This document shows positions 47,626-57,819 of a stretch of 64,000 nt of DNA, piece by piece. This DNA is from VRUE01 sp963824215. GTDB lineage: Bacteria; Actinomycetota; Thermoleophilia; Solirubrobacterales; 70-9. Each line of letters begins with the position of its first letter. Positions within the stretch are counted from its first letter, which is position 1. The translations under genes were made by a program, and so were the position numbers. The notes below the pieces were generated by a model. It worked only from the letters and a program-made list of their open reading frames with translations, did not search any database and was not told where the DNA came from. The stretch lies in the NCBI GenBank assembly GCA_963824215.1, contig CAWGOE010000004.1:1237786-1301785 (forward strand). Direction: 5' to 3'.

Positions 47626-48465
47626 ATGAGCCAGTCAGACCAGCGCCGCGAGATCGAGCTTCCCGCCGGGAGGATCCGCTACCGCGAGGCCGGCGAGGGC
47701 AAACCGGTCGTCTTCGTCCACGGCTATCTGGTCGACGGCCGCCTCTGGGACGGCGTCGTCGACGGGCTCTCCGATCGCTGCCGCTGCCTCGCCCCCGATT
47801 GGCCGATCGGCGCCCAGCAGATCGCGATGAGGCCGGATGCGGATCTCTCCCCCTACGGCATCGCGGCGATCATCGCCAGCTTCCTCGAGGCGCTCGACCT
47901 CGAGGACGTGACGATCGTCGGCAACGACTCCGGCGGCGCGATGTCCCAGGTGCTCGTCACTCGGCACCCGGAGCGGATCGGCCGCCTCGTGCTGACCAAC
48001 TGCGACACGCACGAGAACTTCCCCCCAGGGATCTTCAAGACGATGCCCCCGATCGCGGCGCTACCCGGCGGCATGGCTGTGCTGGCGGCGCCGTTCCGTA
48101 TCCCCGCTCTGGCCCGTGCCGCCTTCAAGCCCTTCACCAAGAAGCCGATCCCGCCCGAGCTGATCGCCTCCTGGATGGCGCCGGCCCTTCATGACCCCGG
48201 GGTGAAACGCGACACGAAGAAGGTGACGGTCGGGATGAACAAGCGCTACACGCTGGAGGCGGCGGAGAAGCTGCGCAACTCGGAGCTGCCGATCCTGCTC
48301 ACCTGGGCACCCGGAGACCGCCTCTTCCCCCTTAAGTACGCAGAGCGACTCGCCGGCGAAGTGCCAAACGCACGCATCGTTCAGATTCCCGACGCAGCCA
48401 CCTTCGTACCGCTCGATCAGCCGCAACGAGTGGCCGACGAGATCGCCGGCTTCGTCGGCGCCTAG
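47626..48465 (+). CDS. Alpha/beta-hydrolase (epoxide hydrolase/dehalogenase-like)
   Basis: A 279-residue protein with GAGGAGG just upstream of the ATG. The fold is clear: VVFVHGYLVDGRLWDGV (oxyanion loop), nucleophile elbow VGNDSGGAMSQ where Asp takes the nucleophile place as in epoxide hydrolases and haloalkane dehalogenases, and the acid in WAPGDRLFP. The region where the catalytic His is expected reads PDAATFVPLDQP, with Thr at the usual His place. Activity may be altered; substrate unknown. Confidence 0.85.
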   Translation: MSQSDQRREIELPAGRIRYREAGEGKPVVFVHGYLVDGRLWDGVVDGLSDRCRCLAPDWPIGAQQIAMRPDADLSPYGIAAIIASFLEALDLEDVTIVGNDSGGAMSQVLVTRHPERIGRLVLTNCDTHENFPPGIFKTMPPIAALPGGMAVLAAPFRIPALARAAFKPFTKKPIPPELIASWMAPALHDPGVKRDTKKVTVGMNKRYTLEAAEKLRNSELPILLTWAPGDRLFPLKYAERLAGEVPNARIVQIPDAATFVPLDQPQRVADEIAGFVGA

Positions 48466-48475
48466 TAGCAGTTCG

Positions 48476-48513
48476 CGCAAACTGCGGACGTTTTCCGCTA
48501 GTTGCGGGTTTTT
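48476..48513 (+). terminator. Intrinsic terminator after the hydrolase gene
   Basis: CGCAA...GCGGA, a short loop, TCCGC...TTGCG and then GGTTTTT form a GC-rich hairpin with a T tract, 11 bases after the stop. It is the most typical rho-independent terminator in the window. Confidence 0.75.
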
Positions 48514-48569
48514 CGTCCGATCGAGGCGAGATTGTTCCCTAACGCCCCCTACAGGACGGAGAGGGATTC

Positions 48570-48779
48570 ATGCCCAAGGAGATCTTCGACCAGGCTCGGC
48601 CCCAGCGGAAGAGCGCAATGGCGCAGCGCCTCGACGACGCCTTCGCCGGCTGCGAGGAGTGGACCATCGCTCCCCCCTCCCCACGCCGCGTAGACATGGA
48701 CATCGCCCCCTGGCTAACCACCTCAGCTCGGCCGAACCCCCACCCTGCCGGCATCGAGCCCGAATCCCGAGCCGCCTAA
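48570..48779 (+). CDS. Small hypothetical protein, 69 residues
   Basis: The frame starts at ATG 48570 after a good ribosome binding site (GGAGAGG, 8 bases upstream) and ends at TAA 48779. The first half (MPKEIFDQARPQRKSAMAQRL) is predicted helical and basic, the second is Pro/Ala-rich without structure. It sits alone between a strong terminator and tail hairpin B2. No family is recognised. Confidence 0.5.
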   Translation: MPKEIFDQARPQRKSAMAQRLDDAFAGCEEWTIAPPSPRRVDMDIAPWLTTSARPNPHPAGIEPESRAA

Positions 48780-48793
48780 GTCCAGGCGCTTCT

Positions 48794-48939
48794 CCGGCGG
48801 GTCCTGTCGCGAGGATGGGGTGTCCTCGCGACAGCGGCGTCCTCTTTTCGCCCCGACAGCGAACTTAGACGGCCGCCGATGTTCTTGGCGAAAACCCAGC
48901 AACGCGAGGACACCCCATCCCCGCGACAGGACCCGCCGG
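48794..48939. repeat. Tail hairpin, family B copy 2
   Basis: The longest arms in the window: 48794-48830 and 48903-48939 pair at 36 of 37 positions. The core on the plus strand reads GGCGTCCTCTTTTCGCC, then GGCGAAAACCCAGCAA. It lies 14 bases after the stop of the 69-residue gene and 16 bases from the ETF-QO stop on the other strand. Confidence 0.88.
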
Positions 48940-48954
48940 CCACGGCCCTGGTCC

Positions 48955-50664
48955 CTAGGTCTCTTGGTACAGCGGCCCGTCCCCGCCCTCAGGCAGGGTC
49001 AACCGGCCGCCCTTGGCCGTAATCGCGCCGCACTGAACGCAGTTCGACGCGGTCACGTGGACGTCCACCTCGGCGGCGCCGTTCTCGAGCTGCTCGTCGG
49101 GGATTTCGTAGACCTGGGCCGGGCACATCGAGACCCAGGTCTGGGCGAGCTCGCGTGGCACCTTGGTCTGGATGCGGACGTGGTTGGGCGCGTCGTCGCG
49201 GGTCGCGTTACCCGATAGGAAGACCGAGTCGAGCTTGTTGAAGGTGACCTCGTTGTCGGGCTTGGGGTACCTGCTGGCGGCCTTGCCGAGGTGCATCGCC
49301 GGCTCGGCGTTGTCCTCGACCTTCATATGGCCGGGCGGGAAGTTTCCTTTGCTGGCGACGAGCATGTTGGCGACGATGCCGCCGCGAATAAGCCCCTTGG
49401 TCAGCGGCTGCTTCATGTTGCGCGACTTGTAGAGGTCCTTCTCGATCACCGAGCCGCGGATCTTCTCGTCGTAGCTTTCGAAGTTGACCGAATCGATGTC
49501 CTTCTTCAGCGACTCGACAATCGATTCCGCCGCGTACATCCCGGCGTGCATGGCGTAGTGGACGCCGGCGAGCTCGGCGATGTTGACCATCCCAGCGGCA
49601 TCGCCGGCGACCAGCATGCCGGGCACCGAGAAGCGCTTCGGCAGCGCCCAGTAGCCGCCCGAGGGGATCGTCTTCGCGCCCCAGCCGACCCGCTTGCCGC
49701 CCTCGATGATCTTGGCGATGAAGGGGTGCTGCTTGAACCGCTGCAGCTCGTCGTGGACCGAGAAGGTCGCGTCGGTGTAGTCGAGGCCGACGACGAGGCC
49801 GAAGCAGACCTTGTCCTCACCCATCGGGTAGATGAAGCTGCCCCCGGCCTCCTTGTATTTGCCACCCCAGCGCAGCGGCCAACCAAGCGTGTGGATCACC
49901 CGGTCGAGCGGCTTCGGTACCTCCCAGACCTCCTTCACCCCGAGCTCCCACGCCTGCGGGTCGGAGCCGTCGCGCATGTCGAAGTAGTCGAAGGCGGAGT
50001 AGGTGAGGTGGCCGATCGTGCCCTCGGCGAGCACCGTCGCCTTAGCGACGACGTCGGAGCCGGGCTCAAAGTTGCCCAGCTCTTCGCCCTCCTTGCCGCG
50101 GCCGCGATCGCCCGAGCGCACGCCCTTGACGATCCTGTCCTCGACCAGCAGCTTGGTCGCGGCGGTCTCGGCGAGGATGTAGACGCCGGCTTCTTCGGCT
50201 TTGTCGGCGAGGAAGCGGCCCAACTTCGAGACCGACATCGTGTAGGTGCCCTCTTTGCGGAAGTTCGGCGGCGGCGGCTTCAGCGGGATCGCCGCCTTCG
50301 AGGTGAGGAAGTAGGTCGCGTCCTTGGTCACCTCCTGGTAGACCGGCGGCCAATCCCCCGGGTCCATATCCGGGAACAGCCTGGTCATCGCCGAGGGATC
50401 GACGTTGGCGCCGGAGAGCAGGTGCGCGCCGGCGACTTTGCCCTTCTCGATTACCGCAACGGGGACTTCGCCGAGCTTTTCGGTCAGCTCCGGCTCGTCC
50501 TCGAGCAGTTGCATCAGTTTATTGGCGCAAGCGAGACCCGCCGGGCCACCGCCGACAATCGCGACACCGACCTCGATCCGCTCGTCGACCGGGTCGGTCG
50601 GCGGGCCGATCACGTCGGCGGAATCGAACGGCGGCGGGTAATCGATGGGCTTGACGGCGGGCAT
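48955..50664 (-). CDS. Electron transfer flavoprotein-ubiquinone oxidoreductase (FixC/ETF-QO family)
   Basis: The membrane-associated enzyme passes electrons from ETF to the quinone pool. The 569-residue protein has the FAD site VAIVGGGPAGLACANKL (about residue 33), the second FAD motif VPGMLVAGDAAGMVNI (about 360), and a C-terminal [4Fe-4S] ferredoxin domain with CPAQVYEI and ASNCVQCGAI. It precedes etfA and etfB in reverse order on the same strand, and a terminator hairpin separates it from etfA. Confidence 0.94.
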   Translation of the reverse strand: MPAVKPIDYPPPFDSADVIGPPTDPVDERIEVGVAIVGGGPAGLACANKLMQLLEDEPELTEKLGEVPVAVIEKGKVAGAHLLSGANVDPSAMTRLFPDMDPGDWPPVYQEVTKDATYFLTSKAAIPLKPPPPNFRKEGTYTMSVSKLGRFLADKAEEAGVYILAETAATKLLVEDRIVKGVRSGDRGRGKEGEELGNFEPGSDVVAKATVLAEGTIGHLTYSAFDYFDMRDGSDPQAWELGVKEVWEVPKPLDRVIHTLGWPLRWGGKYKEAGGSFIYPMGEDKVCFGLVVGLDYTDATFSVHDELQRFKQHPFIAKIIEGGKRVGWGAKTIPSGGYWALPKRFSVPGMLVAGDAAGMVNIAELAGVHYAMHAGMYAAESIVESLKKDIDSVNFESYDEKIRGSVIEKDLYKSRNMKQPLTKGLIRGGIVANMLVASKGNFPPGHMKVEDNAEPAMHLGKAASRYPKPDNEVTFNKLDSVFLSGNATRDDAPNHVRIQTKVPRELAQTWVSMCPAQVYEIPDEQLENGAAEVDVHVTASNCVQCGAITAKGGRLTLPEGGDGPLYQET

Positions 50665-50706
50665 CTCTTGCTCCTTTGACGGGCTTCGCTCTAGCTGTAA
50701 AACGCT

Positions 50707-50732
50707 CCGGCGGGCCCGCGTGGGCCCGCCGG
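50707..50732 (-). terminator. Terminator after etfA
   Basis: An 11-bp perfect stem, CCGGCGGGCCC and GGGCCCGCCGG, with a 4-base loop lies about 5 bases past the etfA stop. On the minus strand it is followed by GAGCGTTTTAC, a weak T tract. Confidence 0.7.
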
Positions 50733-50737
50733 GAACC

Positions 50738-51709
50738 TCATCCCTTCTTAGCCTTGATCGCCTCAGTCAGCTTGGGGACGATCTTGTGCAGATCGCCGAC
50801 CACGCCGAGGTCCGAGAACTCGAAGATCGGCGCGTTCTGGTCCTTGTTGATCGCGAGGATGTTCTCCGAGTTCTGCATCCCGACCTTGTGCTGGATCGCG
50901 CCGGAGATGCCGGCGGCCAGGTAGAGCTTCGGCGCGACCGTCTTGCCGGTCTGGCCGATCTGGGCGGCATAGGGGTACCAGCCTGCATCGACCACGGCGC
51001 GGGTGGCGGCAACCGCCCCGCCCATCGCCTCGGCCAGCTGCTCGCACTGCTCGAAGCCCTCTTTGGCTCCGAGCCCGCGACCGCCGCCGACGAGGATCTC
51101 TGCGTCCTCGATGTTGACGTCGGCGCCGCGCTGCTCGCCGCGCTGAACCAGCTTCGCCTTCGAAGACCAAGGCGAGAGCTCGACGTCGACGTCGACGACC
51201 TCGGCGCTGCCGCCGCTCTCCTTGGCGTCAAATGCGTTGAGGCGGCCGATGATGATCCCCGGCTCTGAGACGTAGCCGACGTCGGCGATCTGGGAGTCCT
51301 GCAGGATCGGGCGCTCGACGACCAGCTTGCCGTCCTGCACCTTGACCTGCGTCACCTCCATCGTTACACCGGCGTTTAGGCGCGCGGTCAACCCGGCGCC
51401 GATCTCGAAACCGAGCAGGCCACCGCCGAACAGCGCGTAGCCAAAGCCCTCGTCCTGGATGACCTTGGCCATCGCGTCGACGATCGGCTGGGCCAGGCCC
51501 TCGGGGACGCTCTTGGCCCGGTAGACCTTGGCCGCGCCCCAGTTGCCGAGCGAGGCGCAGGCGTCGTCGGCGACCTCGCCGACGACCAGCGCGGCAGCCT
51601 CGCCACCGATTTCGCCGGCCAGCTTGGCCGCCTCGGAGATTGCCCCGAGCGAGTTTTTGTTGAAGTTGCCCTCGTCGTCGTGGAGGGCGTAAACCAGAAT
51701 GCCTGCCAT
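50738..51709 (-). CDS. etfA: Electron transfer flavoprotein alpha subunit
   Basis: EtfA binds FAD and, with EtfB, accepts electrons from acyl-CoA dehydrogenases. The C-terminal FAD domain reads LVGGGRGLGAKEGFEQCEQLAEAMGGAVAATRAVVDAGWYPYAAQIGQTGKTVAPKLYLAAGISGAIQHKVGM. The N-terminal domain is typical. Length 323 residues. Its ATG directly follows the etfB stop. Confidence 0.97.
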   Translation of the reverse strand: MAGILVYALHDDEGNFNKNSLGAISEAAKLAGEIGGEAAALVVGEVADDACASLGNWGAAKVYRAKSVPEGLAQPIVDAMAKVIQDEGFGYALFGGGLLGFEIGAGLTARLNAGVTMEVTQVKVQDGKLVVERPILQDSQIADVGYVSEPGIIIGRLNAFDAKESGGSAEVVDVDVELSPWSSKAKLVQRGEQRGADVNIEDAEILVGGGRGLGAKEGFEQCEQLAEAMGGAVAATRAVVDAGWYPYAAQIGQTGKTVAPKLYLAAGISGAIQHKVGMQNSENILAINKDQNAPIFEFSDLGVVGDLHKIVPKLTEAIKAKKG

Positions 51710-52501
51710 CTAGATCAGCTTCCTCTCGTCGAGCCACGCGACGATCTTTTCGACCGTCTCGTTGGTGTCCTCGTCCTCGATGATCTCGCCGGCCTGCTTG
51801 GCGGGCGGCGGGTTGAGCGCAAGGACCGCGGTCTTGGAGCCGGCCTCGCCGACCATGCCGCCGTCGATGCCGACGTCGCCGGTCGCCTTGCCGTCGAGCG
51901 GTTTTTTCTTCGCCCCCATGATCGCTTTCAGGCTCGGGTAGCGCGGCTCGTTGATCGCGTCGCCGACGCTGATCACGGCCGGCAATTCAATCTCGACCGT
52001 GTCGTAGCCGTACTCGGCCTGGCGCTCGCAGCGCAGCTTGCCGTCGGTGACGTCGATCTTGATCACCTGCGTCAGCGAGGGCATCTGCAGGTGGTCGGCG
52101 ACAACGGCGCCGATCGTGTAGCACTCGCCGTCATCGGACTGCTGGCCGAGCAGGACCAGGTCCGGGCTCTCGGACTCGAGCACTTTGGCCAGCGAGTAGC
52201 CGGTGGCGCAGACGTCGGAGCCCTGCAGGGCATCGTCGGAGAGGTGCACCGAGCGGTCGGCGCCGAGCGCCACCGCCTTGTGCAGCGCGCGGACCGCCGA
52301 ATCGGGGCCCATCGTCACCGCGATGACCTCCTCGACCGGGATCGCGCCGCCCTCCTTGATCTGCATGGCGGCCTCAATGGCATGGGTATCGAAGGGGTTG
52401 AGGTTTTTCTCGCCGCTGCGGTCCAAACGCATCGTGTTGGAGTCGATGCGCTTCTGGACGGCGGCGTCCGGAACCTCCTTGACCAGGACGCAGATCTTCA
52501 A
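51710..52501 (-). CDS. etfB: Electron transfer flavoprotein beta subunit
   Basis: 263 residues, starting at TTG 52501 with AAGGAGG upstream. It has the conserved KICVLVKEVPD, NPFDTHAIEAAMQIKE (recognition and FAD-stabilising region), and DLVLLGQQSDDGECYTIGAVVADHLQMPSL. First gene of etfB-etfA, under a palindromic operator at 52536-52551. Confidence 0.96.
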   Translation of the reverse strand: MKICVLVKEVPDAAVQKRIDSNTMRLDRSGEKNLNPFDTHAIEAAMQIKEGGAIPVEEVIAVTMGPDSAVRALHKAVALGADRSVHLSDDALQGSDVCATGYSLAKVLESESPDLVLLGQQSDDGECYTIGAVVADHLQMPSLTQVIKIDVTDGKLRCERQAEYGYDTVEIELPAVISVGDAINEPRYPSLKAIMGAKKKPLDGKATGDVGIDGGMVGEAGSKTAVLALNPPPAKQAGEIIEDEDTNETVEKIVAWLDERKLI

Positions 52502-52535
52502 GTTACAAGCCTCCTTGGCAGTTGCTCAGGCTGGT

Positions 52536-52551
52536 TGACTGACCAGTCAAT
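52536..52551. promoter_or_regulatory. TetR-type operator upstream of etfB
   Basis: TTGACTGACCAGTCAA is a perfect 7-bp inverted repeat with a 2-base centre, 35 bases before the etfB start. On the minus strand TATAGAT lies just upstream and could be the -10 box. The sequence is of the type bound by TetR-family regulators of fatty-acid catabolism. Confidence 0.6.
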
Positions 52552-52607
52552 CAGTCTATCTATACATCTGGACGTGTGCAGGTCGTGATGCTTATCACGC
52601 TGAAGCT

Positions 52608-52721
52608 GGGCCGGGCCCGGCAGGGGTGGAGCGTCTTGTACTTTTTCGTCAGCGGGCTAGGGCGACAGCCCCACCGCGATCCACCGAAAAAGTTAAGCGG
52701 AACCCCTGCCGGGCCCGGCCC
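52608..52721. repeat. Tail hairpin, family A copy 4
   Basis: Perfect 20-bp arms (52608-52627 and 52702-52721) directly abut the stop codon of the B12-binding subunit gene (52722-52724). The core has GCGTCTTGTACTTTTTCG and CGAAAAAGTTAAGCGGAA, nearly identical to copy 2, and the middle GGGCGACAGCCCCACCGCG is also similar to copy 2. The arms share only the inner AGGGGT with copy 2. Confidence 0.88.
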
Positions 52722-53147
52722 CTACGCTTGCCGCTCGTGGCGCTCTTTTGCGCCCTCACGGATGAAGTCGACTATCTCGTCGGTGCCGGCCCCCGGCGTG
52801 AAGACCGCCGCGACCCCTAGCTGCTTTAGCTCGGGGATGTCCTCGGCCGGGATCGTGCCCCCGACCGTGACCAGGACGTCATCGACGCCCTGCTCCTTCA
52901 GCAGCGCGACCACTTTCGGCACCAAAGTCATGTGGGCGCCGGAGAGGATCGAGAGGCCGACGGCGTCGGCGTCCTCCTGGATCACCGTCTCGGCGATCTG
53001 CTCCGGCGTCTGGTGCAGCCCGGTGTAGATCACCTCCATGCCCGCGTCGCGCAGCGCCCGGGCGATGATCTTGGCGCCGCGATCGTGCCCGTCCAAGCCA
53101 GGCTTGGCGACGACAACGCGGATCTTGCGGGCGATTGCTGCCTCCAT
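52722..53147 (-). CDS. icmB: Acyl-CoA mutase small subunit (cobalamin-binding)
   Basis: A 141-residue stand-alone B12-binding domain. GLDGHDRGAKII supplies the lower-axial His (DxHxxG), LSILSGAH and VTVGGTIP are the conserved loops around the nucleotide tail. Size fits IcmB or the small subunit of archaeal-type methylmalonyl-CoA mutase. Twenty-five bases follow the large subunit stop. The symbol rests on signature residues in the large subunit. Confidence 0.85.
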   Translation of the reverse strand: MEAAIARKIRVVVAKPGLDGHDRGAKIIARALRDAGMEVIYTGLHQTPEQIAETVIQEDADAVGLSILSGAHMTLVPKVVALLKEQGVDDVLVTVGGTIPAEDIPELKQLGVAAVFTPGAGTDEIVDFIREGAKERHERQA

Positions 53148-53172
53148 GCGGCCGGGAACCCTAACGCCTGCC

Positions 53173-54792
<1,620 letters not shown>

Positions 54793-54847
54793 GCGAACAG
54801 TCTAGGCCCGCCGCCAGCCAAAGCACCAGACGGAGCCGACGAACCGA

Positions 54848-54876
54848 GAGGCTGCCGGGCTCAACCCGGCAGCCTC
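54848..54876 (-). terminator. Terminator hairpin after the low-GC secreted gene
   Basis: GAGGCTGCCGGG-CTCAA-CCCGGCAGCCTC is a perfect 12-bp stem about 28 bases past the stop. No T tract follows. Confidence 0.6.
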
Positions 54877-54903
54877 AGTCGAATCCCCCGCCTCAACGAC
54901 GCG

Positions 54904-55563
54904 CTATTCGAGCCAGAATTCTGTTTCTTTGCCTTCGGAATTCCTGGCTTCGAGTTCTAGTTCTTCAACATATTCGCCGTTAGTTGTGTTGCTCGCGTTC
55001 GCGCATGCCCCGATTCCGGTTCCGGCTGTCTGGGTGTATTTACGTTTGGTGAATTTGCGATCCAGCAGCTGTTTCCCGGATGCGTTCTCGAACCACTCCG
55101 ATGTGCCGAGGTCCTGGGGCGGGATGTGCACGGTGCATTTGAGCACGCCAGAGGAGAACATTGTGATTGTGAGTTCTTTTCCCGGTGGGCAAACCAGATA
55201 ATCTGTCGTGTCGTAGACAAAGGCGCTTGTGGCAACGTCCGGGTCAAAGCGGTTGGTGCAGCCGTTCCAGTCTTCGGTCACGGTGCCGAGGGCCCAAGTG
55301 CATTCTTTGCTACTTGGTTCGAGTTCGACGTTTTCCGTTGTGGAGGAATTCATTACTCCGTGGTAGGTGACGCTCGCGCATTTGATTTGGCCCGCGTCGA
55401 TCGTTGACACGCTCCCGCTTTTCGCGGCCCCAACGAATGTGGTGAAGCTTCCGTCGGAGTGAAATTCGAATTCTTCTTCGTCCGCAGACGCGGTGATAGC
55501 GAGCACGGCGCCGAGTGACAGGATTGCTCCTAGGAGCAAGCTGAGGATTTTCAGGTTCATCAT
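54904..55563 (-). CDS. Secreted protein of unknown function, low GC
   Basis: 219 residues with a clear signal peptide (MMNLKILSLLLGAILSLGAVLAITASA). The mature protein is beta-rich with several Cys (KCASVTY, KECTWALG, NGCTNRF, LVCPPG, LKCTVHI, IGACANAS) that could make disulfides. I do not recognise the family. Its GC content and codon use are clearly lower than those of its neighbours, and the upstream region is the most AT-rich of the window, so recent acquisition or membership in an orphan secreted family is likely. Confidence 0.7.
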   Translation of the reverse strand: MMNLKILSLLLGAILSLGAVLAITASADEEEFEFHSDGSFTTFVGAAKSGSVSTIDAGQIKCASVTYHGVMNSSTTENVELEPSSKECTWALGTVTEDWNGCTNRFDPDVATSAFVYDTTDYLVCPPGKELTITMFSSGVLKCTVHIPPQDLGTSEWFENASGKQLLDRKFTKRKYTQTAGTGIGACANASNTTNGEYVEELELEARNSEGKETEFWLE

Positions 55564-55610
55564 CGTTCCCTTCTTCGCGCTAGTTGCGTTGCGGCCAAGA
55601 GCCGCTTTAG

Positions 55611-55645
55611 GGAAATTTTATATATTAAGAGAAATTAAAGTAATG
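55611..55645 (-). promoter_or_regulatory. AT-rich promoter region of the low-GC gene
   Basis: On the minus strand the stretch includes TTTAATTTCTC and TATATAAAAT, the latter a plausible -10 region, about 55 bases before the start codon. It is strikingly AT-rich for this genome. Confidence 0.35.
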
Positions 55646-55684
55646 CCCCCAAGCAACTCACTACGTCAGTGGGGCAATTCGCCC

Positions 55685-56470
55685 TTACCGCCGGTTCGGG
55701 AAGCGGCGAGGTGGCGGCCGACGGCGGGCGGCAATACGAGAGGCGCCGAAGCCAGCGACGGTGGCAAGCAGCGTGACGGCTAGGGCGACGAGGCGGCGGC
55801 CGAGCTGCTCGAAGCGCATCGTCTGCCAGCCTTCCTCGCGGGCGAGCTCGGCCAGCGGCGGGTCGGGGTTGACGACGACCGGGTGGCCGACGGCGCGCAG
55901 CATCGGCAGGTCGGAGAGCGAGTCGGAGTAGGCGAAGGACTCGGCGAGGTCGATCCCGTGCTCGGCGGCAAATGCCTCCATCGCCTCGACCTTGCCCGGG
56001 CCGTAGACGAAGGGCCCGGCAAGTCGACCGGTGAAGGCCCCCTCCTCGCCAATCTCGTAGCTGGTGCCGATGCCGCCGTCCATGCCGAGCACCGCGGCGA
56101 GCGGTTCGACCACTCCGTTGCCGGCGGCGCTGACGATGAAGGTGGCGCGGCCGGCGTCCTGGTGAGCGTAGACCTCGTCGAGCATCTGTGGGTAGATGCG
56201 GGGCAGGATCGCCGCCATAACCTCGGGGTTCATTCGTTCGACCGACCGCGCCGGAACGTCGGCGATCAGCTCACGCGCAGCCCTCAAAACCTCATTCGTG
56301 CGCTCGTCCGTCGTGCCGCGCAGGCGGTAGCGCAGGTGCTCGACCGCCCAACTCGCCAGCTGGCGCCGGCCGACGACCCCGTGCCGCGTCGCGACACGGG
56401 CGAACTGCATCCCCGACGAGCCCGCCATCAGGGTCTTGTCAAGGTCGAAAAATGCCGCGGCGCGGCTCAC
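55685..56470 (-). CDS. HAD-IB family phosphatase (SerB-like) with C-terminal membrane segment
   Basis: 261 residues. Motif I is FFDLDKTLMAGSSG (nucleophile Asp and acid Asp), motif II Ser in TFIVSAAGNG, motif III Lys and motif IV in AYSDSLSDLPML. A membrane helix at about residues 228-248 (RRLVALAVTLLATVAGFGASR) with a basic tail anchors it. Relatives include lysophosphatidic acid and phosphoserine phosphatases; substrate undetermined. It starts 3 bases after the thiolase stop. Confidence 0.85.
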   Translation of the reverse strand: MSRAAAFFDLDKTLMAGSSGMQFARVATRHGVVGRRQLASWAVEHLRYRLRGTTDERTNEVLRAARELIADVPARSVERMNPEVMAAILPRIYPQMLDEVYAHQDAGRATFIVSAAGNGVVEPLAAVLGMDGGIGTSYEIGEEGAFTGRLAGPFVYGPGKVEAMEAFAAEHGIDLAESFAYSDSLSDLPMLRAVGHPVVVNPDPPLAELAREEGWQTMRFEQLGRRLVALAVTLLATVAGFGASRIAARRRPPPRRFPNRR

Positions 56471-56473
56471 CGC

Positions 56474-57658
56474 TTAAGCGCCAGCGACCTCGATGACGAT
56501 CGCGTCGCCTTGGCCACCGCCGGAGCAGATAGCCGCGACGCCGAGGCCGCCACCGCGGCGACCCAGCTCGTGGACGAGCGAGCCGACGATGCGGGCGCCC
56601 GAGGCGCCGATCGGGTGGCCTAGCGCGATCGCGCCACCGTTGACGTTGACGTTGTCCTCGTCGACGCCGAGCATCCGCACCGAGTTGAGGGCGACCGAGG
56701 CGAAGGCCTCGTTGATCTCCCAGAGGTCGACGTCCTCGGGGCTCTTGCCGATCTTCTCCAGCGCCTGCTTGGCAGCATTGGCGGGGGTTTTGGCGAGGTA
56801 GGGAAAGTCGTCGGCGACGGTGCCGTAGGAGAGGACGCGCGCCAAAACCTGGCGGCCTTCCTTGTCGGCCCACTCCTCAGAGGCGACGACGATCGCGCCG
56901 GCGCCATCGTTGACTCCCGGCGCGTTGCCGGCGGTGTGGGTGGCGTCCTCGCCACCGATCGCCCGCAGCCCAGCGAGCGTCTCGACCGTCGTCTCGGCCC
57001 GGATCGCCTCATCGACCTCAATCGTGTTCTCGCCCTTGCGGGAGCGGACCGTGACGCCAACGATCTCGTCGGCGAGGCGGCCGGCGTCGGTCGCCTCAGC
57101 AGCGAGCCGGTGCGAGCGCTCGGCGAAGCGGTCCATGTCGGCGCGGGTGATCTCGAGCTCGTTGGAGACCTCGCTCGCCTCGTTGATCATCTGCTTTTCG
57201 GTAAAGGGATTGGTGAGGCCGTCGTGGACCATCGCGTCGATCGTCTCGACGTGGCCCATGCGGTAGCCGAAGCGGGCGCCGGGCAGCAAATGCGGCGCGC
57301 CACTCATCGACTCCATGCCACCGGTGACGGCGACGTCGGTGTCCCCAGCGCGGATCGCCATGTCGGCGATGCCGAGCGAGCGCATGCCCGAAGCGCAGAC
57401 CTTGTTGATCGTCTCCGAGGGGACCTCCTTGGGGATGCCGCCTTTGATCTGGGCCTGGCGCGAGGGGATCTGCCCCTGGCCGGCCTGCAGGACCTGGCCG
57501 AAGACGACCTGGTCGACCTGCTCGGGATCGACACCAGAGCGCTCCAGTGCCGCTTCGATCGCGTGGCCACCGAGGTCGGTGGCGTCGAGTGAGGAGAGGG
57601 TCCCGCCCATCTTGCCAAAGGGCGTGCGTGCGGTTCCAAGGATGACGGTGCTGGGCAT
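56474..57658 (-). CDS. Acetyl-CoA C-acetyltransferase (thiolase)
   Basis: A 394-residue thiolase of fatty acid or acetoacetyl-CoA metabolism. The nucleophile Cys88 is in INKVCASGMRS, the His in GHPIGASGARI, and the second catalytic Cys in AICSGGGQGDA. Length and motif spacing are normal. It is followed directly by the HAD phosphatase gene. Confidence 0.94.
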   Translation of the reverse strand: MPSTVILGTARTPFGKMGGTLSSLDATDLGGHAIEAALERSGVDPEQVDQVVFGQVLQAGQGQIPSRQAQIKGGIPKEVPSETINKVCASGMRSLGIADMAIRAGDTDVAVTGGMESMSGAPHLLPGARFGYRMGHVETIDAMVHDGLTNPFTEKQMINEASEVSNELEITRADMDRFAERSHRLAAEATDAGRLADEIVGVTVRSRKGENTIEVDEAIRAETTVETLAGLRAIGGEDATHTAGNAPGVNDGAGAIVVASEEWADKEGRQVLARVLSYGTVADDFPYLAKTPANAAKQALEKIGKSPEDVDLWEINEAFASVALNSVRMLGVDEDNVNVNGGAIALGHPIGASGARIVGSLVHELGRRGGGLGVAAICSGGGQGDAIVIEVAGA

Positions 57659-57819
57659 CTGGCGGCCTTTCTACGTCGGTTTATGCCGGATCTCGGCTCG
57701 GAAGGGCCGCGAGGCCCTGCCCGAAACGATAGCGAGAGGGCGCGCCGAGTTGTGGTTCCATAGTCACGTAAGAGGTAATTAAGGAACCGCGCGATGGGAG
57801 TTCATAGACTCGGTCCTCT

